A stretch of 64,000 bases of DNA from Gymnogyps californianus. Lineage: Eukaryota > Chordata > Aves > Accipitriformes > Cathartidae. Below, one piece after another: positions 38,592 through 53,200 of this stretch (positions within the stretch are counted from its first letter, which is position 1; each line of letters starts with the position of its first letter). The position numbers and the translations under genes are program-made. Under the pieces are notes generated by a model. That model had not been told where the DNA came from. It worked only from the letters and a program-made list of their open reading frames with translations, and made no database searches. The stretch lies in assembly GCF_018139145.2 (NCBI RefSeq), contig NC_059471.1, forward strand, positions 67,280,020 through 67,344,019. Reading direction: 5' to 3'.

Positions 38592-41500
38592 GTTCTCCAA
38601 AGCAGATGTTTCCAAGCTTTTTTAAACCTAAGAGACAAGACATAAGACAACACTTGAAGGAGCAGCTGGGGACACTGAATAAATACAGACATTTAAATGT
38701 GACTAATTACATACACATGCTGGAATTCTCAAAGGAAGATCAGGGAGCCAGGCTCCCAGCTCACGCTGACTTTCAACAGGAGTTCAGTGGCCTGTTCCTT
38801 CAGGCATGCTGGAAGTCAGATGTCATCTTGCTAAATACAGAACACTGCTTCTAAATGTTGCCTCTGGTAGCTTAACCACAGCGAAGCCTACAGATTTCTA
38901 CAAAGCTATCTGCAGGAGCCTTCCTCTTTATTAAATAAATATGAATGCATGTATCTGCTGATCCTAGCCTATGTTGCTCTGCAAGATAAGAGAAAGTTGG
39001 CTGGACCAGCCGAGAGGCCTTAAAGCCTCTGGGGAACCGCCTTTCTGTGCTAAACACAAACATGCTGCACAGAATTTGCTCTAACAATGGTGGGGAAAGG
39101 TTTACAAAAGGTATAGTGCTCCTTTCCAAGTACTTCTGTTGAGAAGCAGGAAGATCTGCATATGGAAAATGGTGGCTCAGAGAAAATGTAGGGAGAAGCA
39201 CGTGCCATTGTTTTTCAGATGTATTCATGGAATATGGGTACACACACTCCGTTCATGACTTAGTTCAAACACTTCAACCTGGTATGGCTGCAGAAAGAGC
39301 ATCCTTCCCTGGTCCCTGCTGCTCATTTTCCTTCCTCTACATTACAGAAAAAGAATAGTGCAGTTTCTAGGATGCACAGGATTAAGGCCTGATTCAGCTT
39401 AAAAAAACATGAGGGAAAAAAAATAAAAATACACCATTGCTCAAGCAGCTGCCAGGAGCCGTGTGTCAGCACAAAGGGGTGGGTATGGACATAAGCAGCA
39501 GGAAGCATGGGAAAGTCTTGACCACTTCTTTCTATGGCCTTTGCACCTTAAAATGTTCAAAAAGTTATGGACAGATTTCTGGCAGGTGACAAACCACTTG
39601 ACAAACAAGAGAGGGCCTTCACTTTACAGCCAATGGAAGGTGAGGCCAGATCTTGGTAGCCACAACAAGCAGTAGCTGACTGTGCAGAGGGCCAGGAATG
39701 CTGTGGCTGTAAAGAGCATGGAGGAAGACAACATGAGATCTTTTGTGAGTGAAGGGCAGAGAGGGGAGAAGCCAGAACCTACTGAATAAGACTTACTTTG
39801 CCCTAGCACTCAAGATGACTCACTACATGGCACAACAGTAGTTAGTACAAATACAGTTACACAAAGGTACCAGGCCACAAAGTCCATATGTGTTGTCTTT
39901 TATCTCACAAGCACTTGGGCAAAAGGTCTGTGCTCAGCAGGCTGTAGGTCTGCTCTCTCTATGACATGAACATACGACACATCAAGAGCCTGCATCCCAG
40001 AGCCCTGTCCCTGTAACAGGGACATGAGACACTTATGGAGACCCAACTGACAACTGTGTCCAAGGCAGTCACTAGGACCATCAGGTTTCACAGCAGTTCC
40101 ACAGAGGGAGCCCACAAGTAGCAAAGTGTTCCCAGAAGGAGCGTGCAAAAGTGAGAGTTGTGGTTCTTACAGAGGATGACAGCAGGAGCCGCCGGGGGAC
40201 ACAAGAAGTCTGAGTGTGGTGCCTGCATCTGTACTGTCAATGTAACTTTTAAATCCACTAATGCTTCTCCTTATAATCTCTTTTGCAGAGATTCAGTCCA
40301 GGAGATTGTGCTGTAGCAGCTGGCAGAGATGAAGGCCTCTGAAGGGCTCTGATGAAGCACAACAGCTTAGTGGTTTAGGGCTAAATGAAAGTATTAAATG
40401 CTTCCTAAGGAGAAGCTATTAGGTAACAGTTTTTAAACTAATTTTTTTTGCTTCCTCTGCAGAGGCTAAGGAAACTCACATGCCTTTTGCATTTTAAAAT
40501 AATCTACCACTTAGTGTTCAAGAGCTCAGCACTTAATTTTAATTTGCCCTTCCATTCAGACGAATTTTCCCATCCACCCGTCCAGCTGACTGTTCACAGT
40601 GTGCTCCACAGGACTGCAGGCTGGCTCAGCAAGGTCGCAGCTGCTTTCGAGGCTTTCTAGAATGCAGAGGTGGCAGCAATGTGAACAGGCTCAGAGGGCA
40701 CACTGGTGAAGACCTATGGGTAAGCTCATAAGAAAACTGATCTTTATTTCCTTGATAGGTAAAAAAGTTTCCTAATTAGGCCTAGTCTTCATTCAGCCTG
40801 CATATGTGTCTTTGAAAAGAAGAACTATTCTGGGGCTTAAAAAAGCAGGCATCTCTAAGGTATTTTTAAACAGCTGCCCACTGGAAGCAGCTTTTGTTCT
40901 CCTTGCAAACCTGAATTATTTAACCAGTTATATCTGAGGCCATTAAAAAAATTTTTTTTTAAACTTAAAAAAAAGGAACTCAAGTAAGCTCACAAGACAA
41001 GCATTAGATTCATCAGAACAGTCTGTTTTTAAGGTGAAGCAATTCTAGGTTCTTGCTTATGGTTTTACAGCCTCGTCTTACTTGCTCACTGCAACAAATT
41101 CATGAGCTGTCCACAAGAAAATCAGTTATCTTCACAAAATTCAATCAGAAGCTGCACTCCCCTAATACACCCAGTCTCTGCTTTTCACTCATGAACTATC
41201 TATAACAAAGGTTCTGCCCCCCCTACCTTTGCTGCTCTTCCCACTGGCAAATTCTGGCTACAGAGACATTTAGTTGAGCATTGCTTAATTACCGCACTCT
41301 TTTTTTACATGCCTAAGCACTAGAACCAAACTATCTATGAACAAATCTGAATGAGATTTCAGATCGCGCGGAAAAAAGTTAAGAGCTGCAGTTTGCTGTA
41401 TGCCTTCCTAAAGCAAACAGTGTGGCATGAATGAAAATGCTGGACTACGTTCTGAAGTGTTTGTTTCCCCCCTCCCCCCAATGTAATTGTTCCCCTTTCT

Positions 41501-42744
41501 TTTTCTTCATCATTTCCTTTTTCTTTCTCACTCGTAACACACATTGCCATGAAAACCTGCACCAACGGAACTACATACTTTAGAAATACTTTTATTTCCC
41601 AATTCCCATATCTAAACTACTAAGCTCTACTCTCACTTACCAATCAAATAACAAATAGCCGTGGAAACTAGCCAGAGCCAAAGAGAACCCAGGTCAGCTA
41701 CAGAAGAGAACATGACAATAGGAAAAGATGGCTTCAGCAGACAAAAGCTTGCTTGGGCTCCGATTTTCAAGTTTTGTTTCTAAGAGCCAAGGGCTGGATT
41801 TAAATCAAGATAAACTCTGAACATTATGATTCACTGGTTAAAACTTCAGGATTTTTCTATGCATTTCAGCTAATACATTGTATTTACTGAACAATACTTT
41901 GCAAATCACAGCTACAGAATGATTTGCAAGCCAATCTAAGTATTTTCTCTGCATTGTAGAAAGTGAACGAAATAGTCTTCAAATCAAGGCCATACAGGCA
42001 AAAATTTGAATAAAGATTTAAAACCTGTCTGGTCAAATGAATAGAAAGGTAGAAAAACATGCTGTACACTGCCATACTGTTAAAGTTTTCACTGCGTTAT
42101 TGCTTTTCATGAAGCAAGAAGCTGCATGTGTTACATGTTAAGAAGGACCTTTTCAGACACCTATTTCTAGCATTTCAGGAATTTCACTGAAAAATCCATT
42201 GGTACTATAATATTACCAGGTCTCATTTAACTGAAGACAAAACCTTTAAAAGAAAGCTGGCTGTGGTATGGCATACTCTCTCAGAACAAAATAAAGTGAG
42301 GCAAACACTTCTGAAGGTCCTTCAGTATACCACCTAACTATTCAAAACAGACCATGGCGAGTGGAAGGATGTTCCAGTTAATCTATGTTTGCAGAGTCCT
42401 AGACATCACAGGGTCTTAACCCACAATTAGGGTTCGAAGGATATGGACAGAGGCCTTTGTGGCTGTATCACACCACTAAGGAGTGCACTATACACTTCCA
42501 GAAAGACCAAAGCAAAAAAATCTGGTACTTGGGACAACTGTGCTCCTTTTCCCTCTCTAAGCACAGTATCCTCCAGGTCTGCTCTGAGGACGGTCCAAGC
42601 TTAGTGATAAGCCCACTGTCTTGTGTGTCCCACACATATATACCCTCTCACACAGCAGAGATACAGTGGGGTAGAAAGACAAGAAACTGTCTTTTCCCAC
42701 CTTCTACTTCCCCCTCTCCTGCAAAGCCCTAGGACCTTCAACAA

Positions 42745-42800
42745 AAGATGCCAGCCTAGGACTTGGTAGATGCAGGTTTGAACCCTGGTTTCTCAGAATG
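42745..42800 (+). repeat. Possible MIR-like head fragment
   Basis: CTAGGACTTGGTAGATGCAG, then GTTTGAACCCTGGTTTCTCA, resembles the tRNA-derived head of MIR-type SINEs with a B-box-like GGTTTGAACCC. It is too short to be sure. Confidence 0.3.
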
Positions 42801-44050
42801 CATGTGATCATCATCACTCAGTCATATTCAAATTGCACAATGGAAAATGACACAACGAGAGTCCTCAGGTAGTAGTTAAAGGAAGGCTGGGCCCTCCAGG
42901 TAGTGCACAGCTATACTGACATAGCAACTTTTGTTCTGAAAGAGGTACAGCTGTGTTCCAGTGGCATTGCGCCCTGGTTAATAAGTTCACTGGAGCTCAG
43001 AGCCCACACAGCAACTTGCACCAGACTATCCCTGTTATTCACTCTGCCTCATCACAGTAGACTGCAGAGAGAAAGATTTCAAACATACCTACTCGCAGAG
43101 TTCTGGCAGGGCCTGGATGGCTAGAGGGTATATGCACAGGCATGCAAGATCACATACCCCAGCACATCCTCATATCAACAGTGTGCCTAGAAGGATGGGG
43201 GTCAACCACATGGCTCCCCTGCATTTGTTAACAGGTCCTAAATGTACAGACTACTATGACAGCTTATTAACAAAGTCTTAGCAAAGGCAGTAACAAAATG
43301 ATGTAAATACTAGTCTGAAAATAGGACTGGTCAGAACTTTCCTAGCAAAGCATTTTTTCTATTGACACAATTGCCAAATAGCTAGAAGCGTATGATGCCA
43401 ACTCTCCGATTTTGACAGTTCTTCTGCCAGACAGAGAATACAAAGCAGATTCCTGACAGAAGCCAACCAGCTCTGCCACTGCTCCTGAAGTAGCCACCTG
43501 AAAGGCTTTGGTGTGGTCAGAGAGCAAATGGCCTTCCAGACTTCTCCTCAGAAGAAGGTGAAATCTTGACTCCCATCTGAGTCCTGCGGCTTCTAGGTTT
43601 CAATTTATTTGAGTGAGATTGGATGGCTGATTATGACACTGCTTTAATAACTGATGGCAGACTTTTGTTTGTTAAGTCAACTCTAACACTCTGTCACCAC
43701 ACAAGTTGTGCTACAAATTTGCTTAGCTGGTAAGGTCCTTAATGCAAATCAGAAGGACATTAATATTATCCTTTGATGTCTTTTTAGTATTTATGCCATG
43801 ACTAAATTGGATAAGTGTTTTATTAACATTTAAGACTGTTGGAAACAAAATTATGTAGATTATGTGGTGAGAAGGAGAAGAGAAAATTAAAAAATCTCAC
43901 CTCCTATAAATTCATAAGGATATCACTGATCAAGAACATTCAATGTCCAATCAATATTTTGATTCTTCCAACTATTTTTAAATGGAGCATTGCACACCAT
44001 CTGTAATTAGTGTGTTTCTCATAACTCTGCAGTTACATTTCAAATCCTAC

Positions 44051-44127
44051 CGTGTTGCAAGCTTATGGCAGACGACACCAGTGTCTGTTATGACTTCACT
44101 CAGTCTCAGCTCCAGGTGGACCTTCCC
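44051..44127 (-). CDS. RASA2: RASA2 exon B: C2A to C2B linker
   Basis: This 77-nt exon reads [13 protein letters not shown], then [12 protein letters not shown], then two bases of an arginine codon completed by exon C. It contains the final C2A beta strand (KVHLELRL) and the start of C2B. The acceptor is GTTTCAG and the donor is GTAGGA, a weaker but normal GT site. It lies between the two largest introns of the window (12.7 kb upstream, 24.4 kb downstream). Confidence 0.96.
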
Positions 44128-47100
44128 CTGAAACACATCAAAAACACCACATGAAAAATTAGTTTTATGCATAGCCAGCCACACCCTTCCAACTTAAAAC
44201 AAAGCAAGTCAGTTAATGCAAGTAATTCCAGGAGTTTAATGATTAAATAATAGCTGTATAGCTAAGGTATTTCACCTGCCAGAGAATCCAGATTAGTAGC
44301 CACTTCACTAAATTTCAGTGCATAATTCCCACCATTATCTTATCTGTGTATGTTTTACTAATTGAGGGATATGGAGTGTCTGTGGTCTGACACAAAAATA
44401 TTGTGTTAGAGCTTTATCGATATTTAGCATTTTAAACATCAGGCAAAGATCTGCAACACAATCATTGAAAAGATATCACAGCATTGTGTTATAAATGAAT
44501 ACCCACATGTTTTAAACATTAGAAAAATAAAAATTATGAAATAATATAAACTGTGACACAAGTATCAGTAAAACTACACCAAGCAACTAAAAAAGAAAAA
44601 AGTTCAACCAGGTTGCCAGCATTCATAGCATCTACTATTACACAGTCTTCAACTCCTTACCATCATATTAACTTTATTATGACTTGGGCCAAGATATTAT
44701 GCTCAAATACGCTAAGAAAACAAAGATAATCATGAATACAAACTGCATTCCTCTTATTAACTCTATTACATTTCAAAACACGAGTATCCACTCCCACTGG
44801 CAAAAACTCAGCACCACTCTTAGAGTGGATATATAGTAAATACAAAATACATTGTTATTGGCCTATTCTGACGTGCCAGCACTGCCCTATCATCTTCTGC
44901 AAATCATCATGGCCAAAATTGAGTCACTCACCTTCATAACCACCTCCCCTCCACCCTTTTTACCAAAGGGCCCTAAAATCCACCCTGCTAGTTAGTCAGA
45001 GCTTTAATGTGGGTGTCATCTTTGACTCAGATCTACCTCAACTCATACACAAGTCTGTTGCCATCTCTTTCATAAGATCTTCCAGATTTAACATTTCCTC
45101 TTTTTGCACATCACCAGAACTCTTGCCAGAGACTTCACTGTCTCTTCAGACTGGTTACAGCAACCTCCTGCTCTATGAGGATATCTATCCCATGTAACAG
45201 AGGAGAGCGAAGATCAAACCCTGGTCTCAAGTTGCACCTATGCTGTGAAGATCTACTTCCTCTACAGCAGATTTGTCTGGACGAAAGCTGGTGAGAGCAG
45301 TCCAAAACAGAGCAGGGAGCGCAGTAATAATTAAGTAGCACGGATACACAAAAGTTCAGTTCAAGCTCATTCCCTGGTCCTCTTACATTTAGCAGTATAA
45401 AGAAACACTGAAGTCAGTGCCCGAATACTTGTCCTGAAGAAGCCTATGAGAGATTCTGTTTCTTATTGCGACAGTCATTCTCTCCCCTTCCTTGTATACC
45501 CCTTTCTCGGTACCATTCTTTCTGCACTATCTTGAATGCATGCTTCACGCTTTCCTGCATTTCAGGCTTTCACTCCTCAAACCTTTATCACCTACTTACA
45601 CCTGCAGTATTCTGACTCAGTAGCGGTTTTTCCTGTCCAAGGGCTGGAACATAGGCCTTTCAAGTACATGTGGCAGATGATACTGGTGTTTGTCCAGAAA
45701 ACAAGAAAAAAGACCTCTCCAAGCTGTATAAAAGCCCGTGTTGCAGAGGCAACACAGCAGCTCGCTGGCATTTTGCACAGGGAAGGACCCAAACGTGTGT
45801 GGGAGTTTAAAAAGATGGCTCCTGCCAGGTGTCTTTTGCATCATTTTAAACAAAATAATAAAAACAAACAATGCAGAACCCAAACATGTTGCATTTGGCT
45901 GTCAGACTCCTGATTCTTCATTATCCCTTTCAGCAAGACATGAATCCTCCCTCAGTCAGTGTACGTAAATGTCAACATCTGTCATTTTCTTCTAAACTGA
46001 AGCCTGTCCTCATGAATAAGAGAAGGATTTCTCTGCACAAATGCATACAGCCAGTTTTAGACCCATCTCTTTAAGACTCAGTACCACTACAGTGCCCATC
46101 GCGCCTATGTGTAACAAGGGCTAAGTACAAAACCAGCTGAGAACTTCAGTTAAGCACAACAGTTTTCTGGCTTCTTCTCCCTTACTTTTCACTGTTCTCT
46201 CTTCCACTGGTCACATTTTATCACAGGAGCTAAACCACAAGTCTCTGAAAAACAAGTTTATGTTATGAACCTGTAAAAACACTGCTGCCATCTTCGCTGA
46301 TATCCTGCATATTACCTTTACTAGAGAAATCAACACTAATAAAAGTTTTGAAGAAATTAAGAGACAGGAACAGAGATTTAGGAATTCTAGAGAAAATATC
46401 CCTTTGTAGAAAAGTACCAAGAAGGTAAAATAATGTTTTTATTGAAATATTTCTGCTGATCTTAAACAAAGGCAAGACTGACCTCTCTCAGGAAAGAAAG
46501 AATGCTCCAGTACACTTAGGTGAGCCTGAATGCAAACTTACTTACAGTGCCAATTTGCTCGATCTCACATAGACTATGATGGAAGCTCCCTATTTTAGAA
46601 ATTAAGCTGCAAAAATCTTTTTAAGTCAGCAGTACTTCACACGTTTTCCCAGCTACATTAAGTACAAAAATATAGTGCTGCCTCCTTTGGGCTGAGAGCC
46701 ATTTTTTCTTGTAGCTCTCATTTTTCTCTTCTGAAGACCTTGAAAACGGTCAGCTGCTCAAAAAGTGACTCAAAGCTCCAGACAGCAAAACAGAGGTCAT
46801 GGGATCACTGGGACTGGCAGCCCTACGACTATTCCCAGAACACCTCCTTGCTTCCAGTTAAAAACTCAAATACATAAATACATTAAAATAAGGCTACAGT
46901 AACACACTTGCAGGCTTAATTCACAGAAAATATAACTCCTACATAAACAGAATGCTCTTCCCCAAATCAATTATACTGCTAGGCAAAACATAAGGATTCA
47001 TCTGAATTAAGTTACTCCTGAGCAATGCCATTAGTTGGTTTACAAAATACCGGAAAACCTATTTTCCAAAGGGAAGACAGGAAACTATGCAATCAATCAG

Positions 47101-47304
47101 TATCATAAAATCAACAGTTAATCTAACCAACAGAAGGTCAATTGATCACCTATACTGGATTAAATGTACCACAGAAACAGGGAGTTGCCAATATATTTAC
47201 TGAGAATTTATAACAAGGAAATTCTTATTTTTATTATCAAAAGAACTACCGTGATAATAACAAGAGCCTCCAATTGTACTAGGTGCACACAGTTATTGAC
47301 AGCA

Positions 47305-47470
47305 TTTACAAGCAGGAAAGATCAGATAATGCAGCAGGATAAGAAGTATGTTGTCCCTGTTTTACAGCTGACACAGTGGCTTGGTCCCGCTTAGACAGAA
47401 TCCCTGTTGCAGAGCCAGGAACCGAGTCTAGCATCAGTCCCAGGCCTGTGTCCTAGCCATAAAGCTTTCT
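47305..47470 (-). repeat. MIR-like SINE relic, reverse orientation
   Basis: GTCCCTGTTTTACAGCTGA, TTGCAGAGCCAGGAACCGAG and CCCAGGCCTGTGTCCTAGCC follow the reverse-complement MIR pattern (ccccattttacagatgagg, gcagagccaggattcgaacc, ctaaccactagacc). It is diverged and without open reading frames. Confidence 0.55.
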
Positions 47471-50224
47471 TCCTTCAGCACAGAGAAAAAACTCAGAGAA
47501 GCTGGAGCTTGGACAATTTTGAAGTAGAATGCATTAATTACTAAAAACATTTCCACAAAAAAAATATTTCAGGATGTTCCTAGAAGCAGCTATGCTCATT
47601 AGCATACCCTTCACATTTGGAAGGGTAGGACTTTTTCAAGGAACAAGCTGAAGGAGTGCCAACTCAACTGCTGAATGCTTCCTTTTTCATAAACTCCAGC
47701 TGATATGGATGGGTGTGTTCATAAGTCGTACGTCCTTCCTAATCACATCTAACATCGCATAATGGGGCCAGCCGACTTCCATTTTTCAGTTCTTGATTAA
47801 AGAAGCTATCAGTAGACTGAATTTCTTGTAGGGAAGTAGACAGTATTCAAAAGGAAATCAGTAACAAACAAAACTTTTAAAGGACCTTACTGAGGAAAAA
47901 AAATTATACTATGCTTGTTAAATATCCTCTTTACCAAAAAATAACAGAATCAAGTTCCCGTCTTGTTAACATTCTCATAACACTAACAGGTATCAGGGAG
48001 AACCACATGCACAGTTATCTGAAAAACAAACTGAAACTGATCATAAGCTTGCAAAGAAAAGAAAAAGCAGACTCAAAGTCCTGTTTTTATAGATATAGGA
48101 AAAGCCTGTCTCCAACCACCTCATTTCTCCTTAGAATGCAGCTGTGAGTTACTGTGGATTGAAACACCAGAAAACAGTTGTAAAGCAAGTATAAAAATGC
48201 TACCCACCTGTATCATGTTTCCAGCAGTTGCAAATTTGCTGTTTAATTTAAACACAGCATGTTGAAGGAGAAAAGAAAACACATGACCTTAGATTATCCT
48301 GAAGTTATTCTTATGACAAAGGTCTGCCATCCTGGCATGAAGCACTTTTAGCATCTTGAACAAGTGGTGGGCCTCAGAGGCAGTGTTTGAAAAGTTATCA
48401 GGACACCACCGGGAGCCATTTCTGAGTGCAGTTACATGTACACATTTTGGCCTGGAATCTGACACACACCACATGATCTGTGACTGCAGATTCAGATGCA
48501 ACATCTGATCTAACTCAAAACAGATGTGATCTGTTTTTTTCAGGGCAAGATTTATGAAAAAACACCAACAAACACTAGGAACCTCTGTACTCTATATCTG
48601 AGGCTGTAGTAAATGCACAAAAGACTGACAGTCTGCCCAAGTTCAAAAGACAGAAGCCACATCTACCCAAATCTCTTAAATTATATCTTTAAGGAAGTAT
48701 CAACCAGATCTCCATCCTTTTTGTTACTGTGAAACAGTTTTTAGAAATCTTTCACTTTTTAAAAACATCAAAGGAAAAGAACAAGTCTTCACTGTTAGTT
48801 TTAAACAAAACCAGAACATATACAATCCGCTTGCTTGAATATTAAATATCAAGTCAATTTATCTTCATATACAGGGCTCAGATGGCACTATAATTCTCTC
48901 TTCTACAAAAAACCCCCACAATAGCTGATATCACAAAAAATCCTAGAAAAGGTATTTGTCTACTATTAAACCTGCTGGACAAGAGGCTTGTGATCACCCA
49001 CCATTCTACTTCTCACTAGCCTACCCAGTTTTGCTAGGCACTTTCCCCTCCAAGGTGGGAGTGCATCTGCATGGAAGTTTTCCAAACATTTATCCCACAT
49101 GGGGACCCTTATCCCAGCACAGTTCCCCAACCTCTTCAGCTCTGCAGCTCAGCTCAACTCTGCTCGTTGCTCAGGAATGCAGAAAGAGGGACTGGGACCC
49201 ACCTTCAGCTCTTTATTCTTCCTCCTGCTGGTACGGAGTGACTGCAGGCAGTCTCACCCCAGCTCCTGGAGATGGAGGAGGGAAGAGATGTAACAGGGAC
49301 GGGTTGTAGGAGAGGACTAGGCTAAGCAGGTGACATGAACCACAGCCCATGACTAATGCCAGCACCTCATTGTTTTGGAATCTCAAATTTAGGATTGTGA
49401 TACTCCTGGTGTGTTGGTTTACTTTCCGCTGCTGCAAGTTGCCTGGAGAAAGGAGCACTGGAAGAATCCAGTGCTGCACACAGACCATTCCAAACTATGG
49501 GACAACCTGTGCTGTTGCTTTCTCTGTCTTTCCAAATTTTATTTCAGGATATAGCAAATGTTATTAGACAGATCCTATCTACTTTGAAACCCTCTTAGGC
49601 AACTTTCTGAGATGTCACTTTCTGGCACTGGTAAGCTTAAAAGCAAACAATAAAACTGACCCAAAATCTAAGGGCTCACTAAATGCTGTCCATGGGGGAG
49701 TAGGAAAGACCAAGGGTGCAGCTACTGCTTTAGGTAAATCCAGCCCTGCAGTATTATCAGCAGCCCCACATAAGGTCACAGCCTAACAGCAGGTTTGAGA
49801 GCAGGAGGAAGAGTTTGTTTGCTGTCTACATTTGCTGCTGTAACAGCTGCTCCTTCCTTTAGCAAAGGGCAGCAGGCGGCTGGGAAAGATCTAAGGATCA
49901 TGCTCCAGATCACAATCTGCCTGCTAGACCACAGCGTGGCACACAAGAATCTGGAACAAAATCCAGTCTATCACTGAGGAAAGTGCAACAGCTCTAATGA
50001 ACACTGCATGAATTCATAAATGCTGGGCAAAGCAGAGCTGATGTCTGCTTCGTCTCTGTATGTGCAAGCATGTCAGAATTGCTCAGTAACTGGCAAACAC
50101 CTTCAAATGGCACAATGTTAGCCTTCCTGTTTCTCTAAAGGAAGAATGACTCCATATGGTCAAAATCCTTATAGTCATGTTTTCCTCTCAAATACTTTGA
50201 TGCGACACAATATGTAGATATTGT

Positions 50225-50250
50225 AAATGAAAGCCACTTGGCTTTCATTT
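50225..50250. repeat. 12-bp inverted repeat, 2-nt spacer
   Basis: AAATGAAAGCCA and TGGCTTTCATTT are exact reverse complements around CT, so the hairpin would close on a 4-nt ACTT loop. Confidence 0.85.
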
Positions 50251-53200
50251 CCCCAGACATTGTGTTCTGCAGATACAAAATCCAGGTATGTTATTTTGAA
50301 ATAATGTAAATTTATTATTCAGCAGTAGGTGCTCCTTAACACATGCTATGTTACAGACCAGCTTTTTAAAAGTAACAGACCAAAACCAGATAGACTGTCT
50401 TACCCCTTTGCGCCGATAAGTCTGAATACTGCGTTCTTACATTCACATAGGGAGGAAGTCTTGCCACAAAGCAGGATCTGGTTAATAACTGGTCTTTTCA
50501 TTTATTACAAACTTTATTTACCATTGTTGACACATGATTCAGTTCTCTGAAATAATTTTGTCAGTAGGCACGTAGCCTTGAGAATCTTGCCACCATATCA
50601 AAACAGAGATTTCATCTCTTTTCAAAACAACTAGAAGAGAGAAACCTAAAACCCACTGATCATAAAATAGAGGGTAACACCCATTTATTTCCTGTGTGTG
50701 GTGGAAAGCTGATAACAAACCTGGAAGCAGCTTCTTCTTTTTACAATTTGCATATACCCATGCTTACAGTAGGTTATACAAAATGCATCAGTGACTCATC
50801 TTTACACTAGTAGCATTTAAATACCTACACAAAGATAGCTAATGTCAGCATTGGACAGTGGGCATGCAATGCTCTTAACTGTTTAATAGGCTAGATAATT
50901 CTGTCAATCACTGGAGTGAAACAGCCTTATACAGTTGCTCCTAAAGACAATTTGCTCAACCTAGTTTATCTTCAAACCCATATTCTTAAGAAAAGTAATA
51001 ATTAGCATCAGAGCCATTCCAGTTCAACACAATTTGCTCTACATATATAAAAAGCATTGATTTATACAGAACAGGAAGCAGGCAGATATCGGAGAGACTG
51101 TGGCAACTTCCACAATATTATGAAGGTAGGGTGAAAGAAAATAACAGAGTAACACACTTCCAGCTTCCTCTGCAGATCTGGGATAAACTTCTCTAACTGT
51201 CACACAGGACTGAATGGAGAAGAGCTAATTCAAAAGCTTGTGGTAAAACCTTGGCTCTGCTGAAGTCATGGCAAAACTCCCACCCTGGCAAGGCCAGGAT
51301 TTCATTCATGAAGCCTGACATTTGGGATGCAGATTCTGCATTCAATGGGAAGGTGCTGACAAAGGAGGAGAGGTTTTTTTGAGCAGCGAACACTGCCCTG
51401 GAAGCATTTCAGACCCAGCAGTGATTTCCAGCACGACAAAAGGATTTTAGGTGGACTCTTCAAACATACCTGTAAGTAATGTTTGCTACTAATGATGTAT
51501 AGTCCACCATCTGACACTCGTATCAGTCCGTACTCAAGAACAGGCATGGTTAATCAACAATAATCAAACACTTGTGTAGGCAAAATGCTAATGTGATGGA
51601 AGGAGGAGGAGGAAGGGCTTTTGGTGTCTGAAGAAAGTTATTCTTAACATCAGTAAATCTTTTACACAAAGCTTTGAGTACAGAAGGTTAAAATGTGAGA
51701 CAATTTGCTTCCTCAGTGTTGGTTATCTGCCCTTTACATGCCTTCTTTTTTTTTTTAAAGATGATAGCCAAATAGATATGTTTCAGACACATCAAAGTTC
51801 TTATGAGGAGGAAGGGGAAATGAGCAATTTTCAAATTTTTGTGTCACATCTTTTCACCCCCAACAATGAGTTTTACATAAGACCTTCAGCATGACTGGCT
51901 TTGGAAAAGCACTCTGTCATTTAATACTGAGAACTTAGCTGTAAGAGAACGTGACCATTTCACATTTGTCAGTGCTGTGGAGGAAGTAACTCAAAGGACA
52001 CTTGAAAAGGGGAACTTTTAAAGTGAGAGTCTGCACAGGAAAACATGTCAGAATGACCTAACTCCCCTTGCATTTCTCCCCCACTTTGGCATATACAGAC
52101 TAGATGGTTTGCAGTATGCTGGTGTATTTTGATATTAATCAGAATGTCTCTGGGTCTTTAACCACTTAACTGATTACACACGCACAAAGGGTATTTGGGT
52201 TGCAAAGCTCAAACTTCACAGAACAGACTTGAACTATGCAGGGCTGAAGTTATTGTGGAAAAAAAACTGAAGGGGAAAACTACTCAAAAACAGGAAAGGC
52301 CTTTTAAAGATTGCATGTGCACTTGGGCTTAAATTCTGCTGAGAACGCATGGACCACTGAGAGCATCCGCCATCTACAGCCCCAAGCAAATATCTGCATC
52401 AGTTACTGTTGGGTATATTTCTGCATGTGAAGGAAAGGCAAACATTCATGGATCAAGACAGATGTACACACAATAGCATTACAATTTTTGCTTCCAGTCC
52501 TCAAAAAGCATGAGAATGAGAATACAGAAGGTCTTTAAAGACAAATGAGTAAGAAAAAAAAAAAAAAGAGAGACACATCCCATGGAAAGTGTGCAACATC
52601 ATGCTCTTACTGACTTCAAACAGCTTAGAAAGTTGTGTCTTCTGTTGCTAGTCCCTCCCCTCCAGCTGAGGCTGCCTGATTGTTCATAGTCTATTTCGAT
52701 GCAAAAGTTAAACCATTTTCAGTAATGGCTCAATTCCTGTTTTACTTCCCACTGAAATGTTTGAGTGCTTGTACTGTCAGACACTGACTGGGTATTTAGC
52801 TCTGGGCATGGTAACGTCCCGCTGAAGAGTAGGCAGGCTCCATCAGAAGATGGGAACTTAAAATTCCTTCAACTAAATCCACACAAACCCACCTGGTTAC
52901 AGCTTCATACTTTCAGAACAAGTTTTCCAGTCTGGAAAGTTAAGCCATGAATTACGCATTTAACGGCTGCTGTCAAGTTTCATTCTGCACTCTGTAAAAT
53001 AAATCTTCCTGACAGCATTTAACATGTTTTAGTATATTTAAAATGGAAATATTCAGAAATCGTGTCATTACATATTTGTATACCAGACACCAATACAGTT
53101 TTGCTCTCCACAGAGGAGCCTGAACTTGAACCACTTACAGCACAGTTTCATCACCCAGGTTATATCTAAACAGCATTCAGGGTATGCATTGACAGGACTA

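Larger units (their letters stand above)
19692..44050 (-). other. RASA2 intron B-C, 24.4 kb
   Basis: The largest intron in the window. It carries a CR1 3' end (22779-23220), a solo-LTR-like element (26531-27048), long G runs (23926, 24498, 34586, 38557) and a MIR-like head near 42745. I searched for extra RASA2 exons and found none. Exons B and C join directly in frame, so none is needed. Long open frames here (29196-29591, 29909-30319, 31965-32414) lack family signatures. Confidence 0.88.

Noticed and set aside
45536..45913. 125-codon plus-strand frame overlapped by minus-strand frames
   Set aside because: No homology recognised; composition-driven overlap of open frames.
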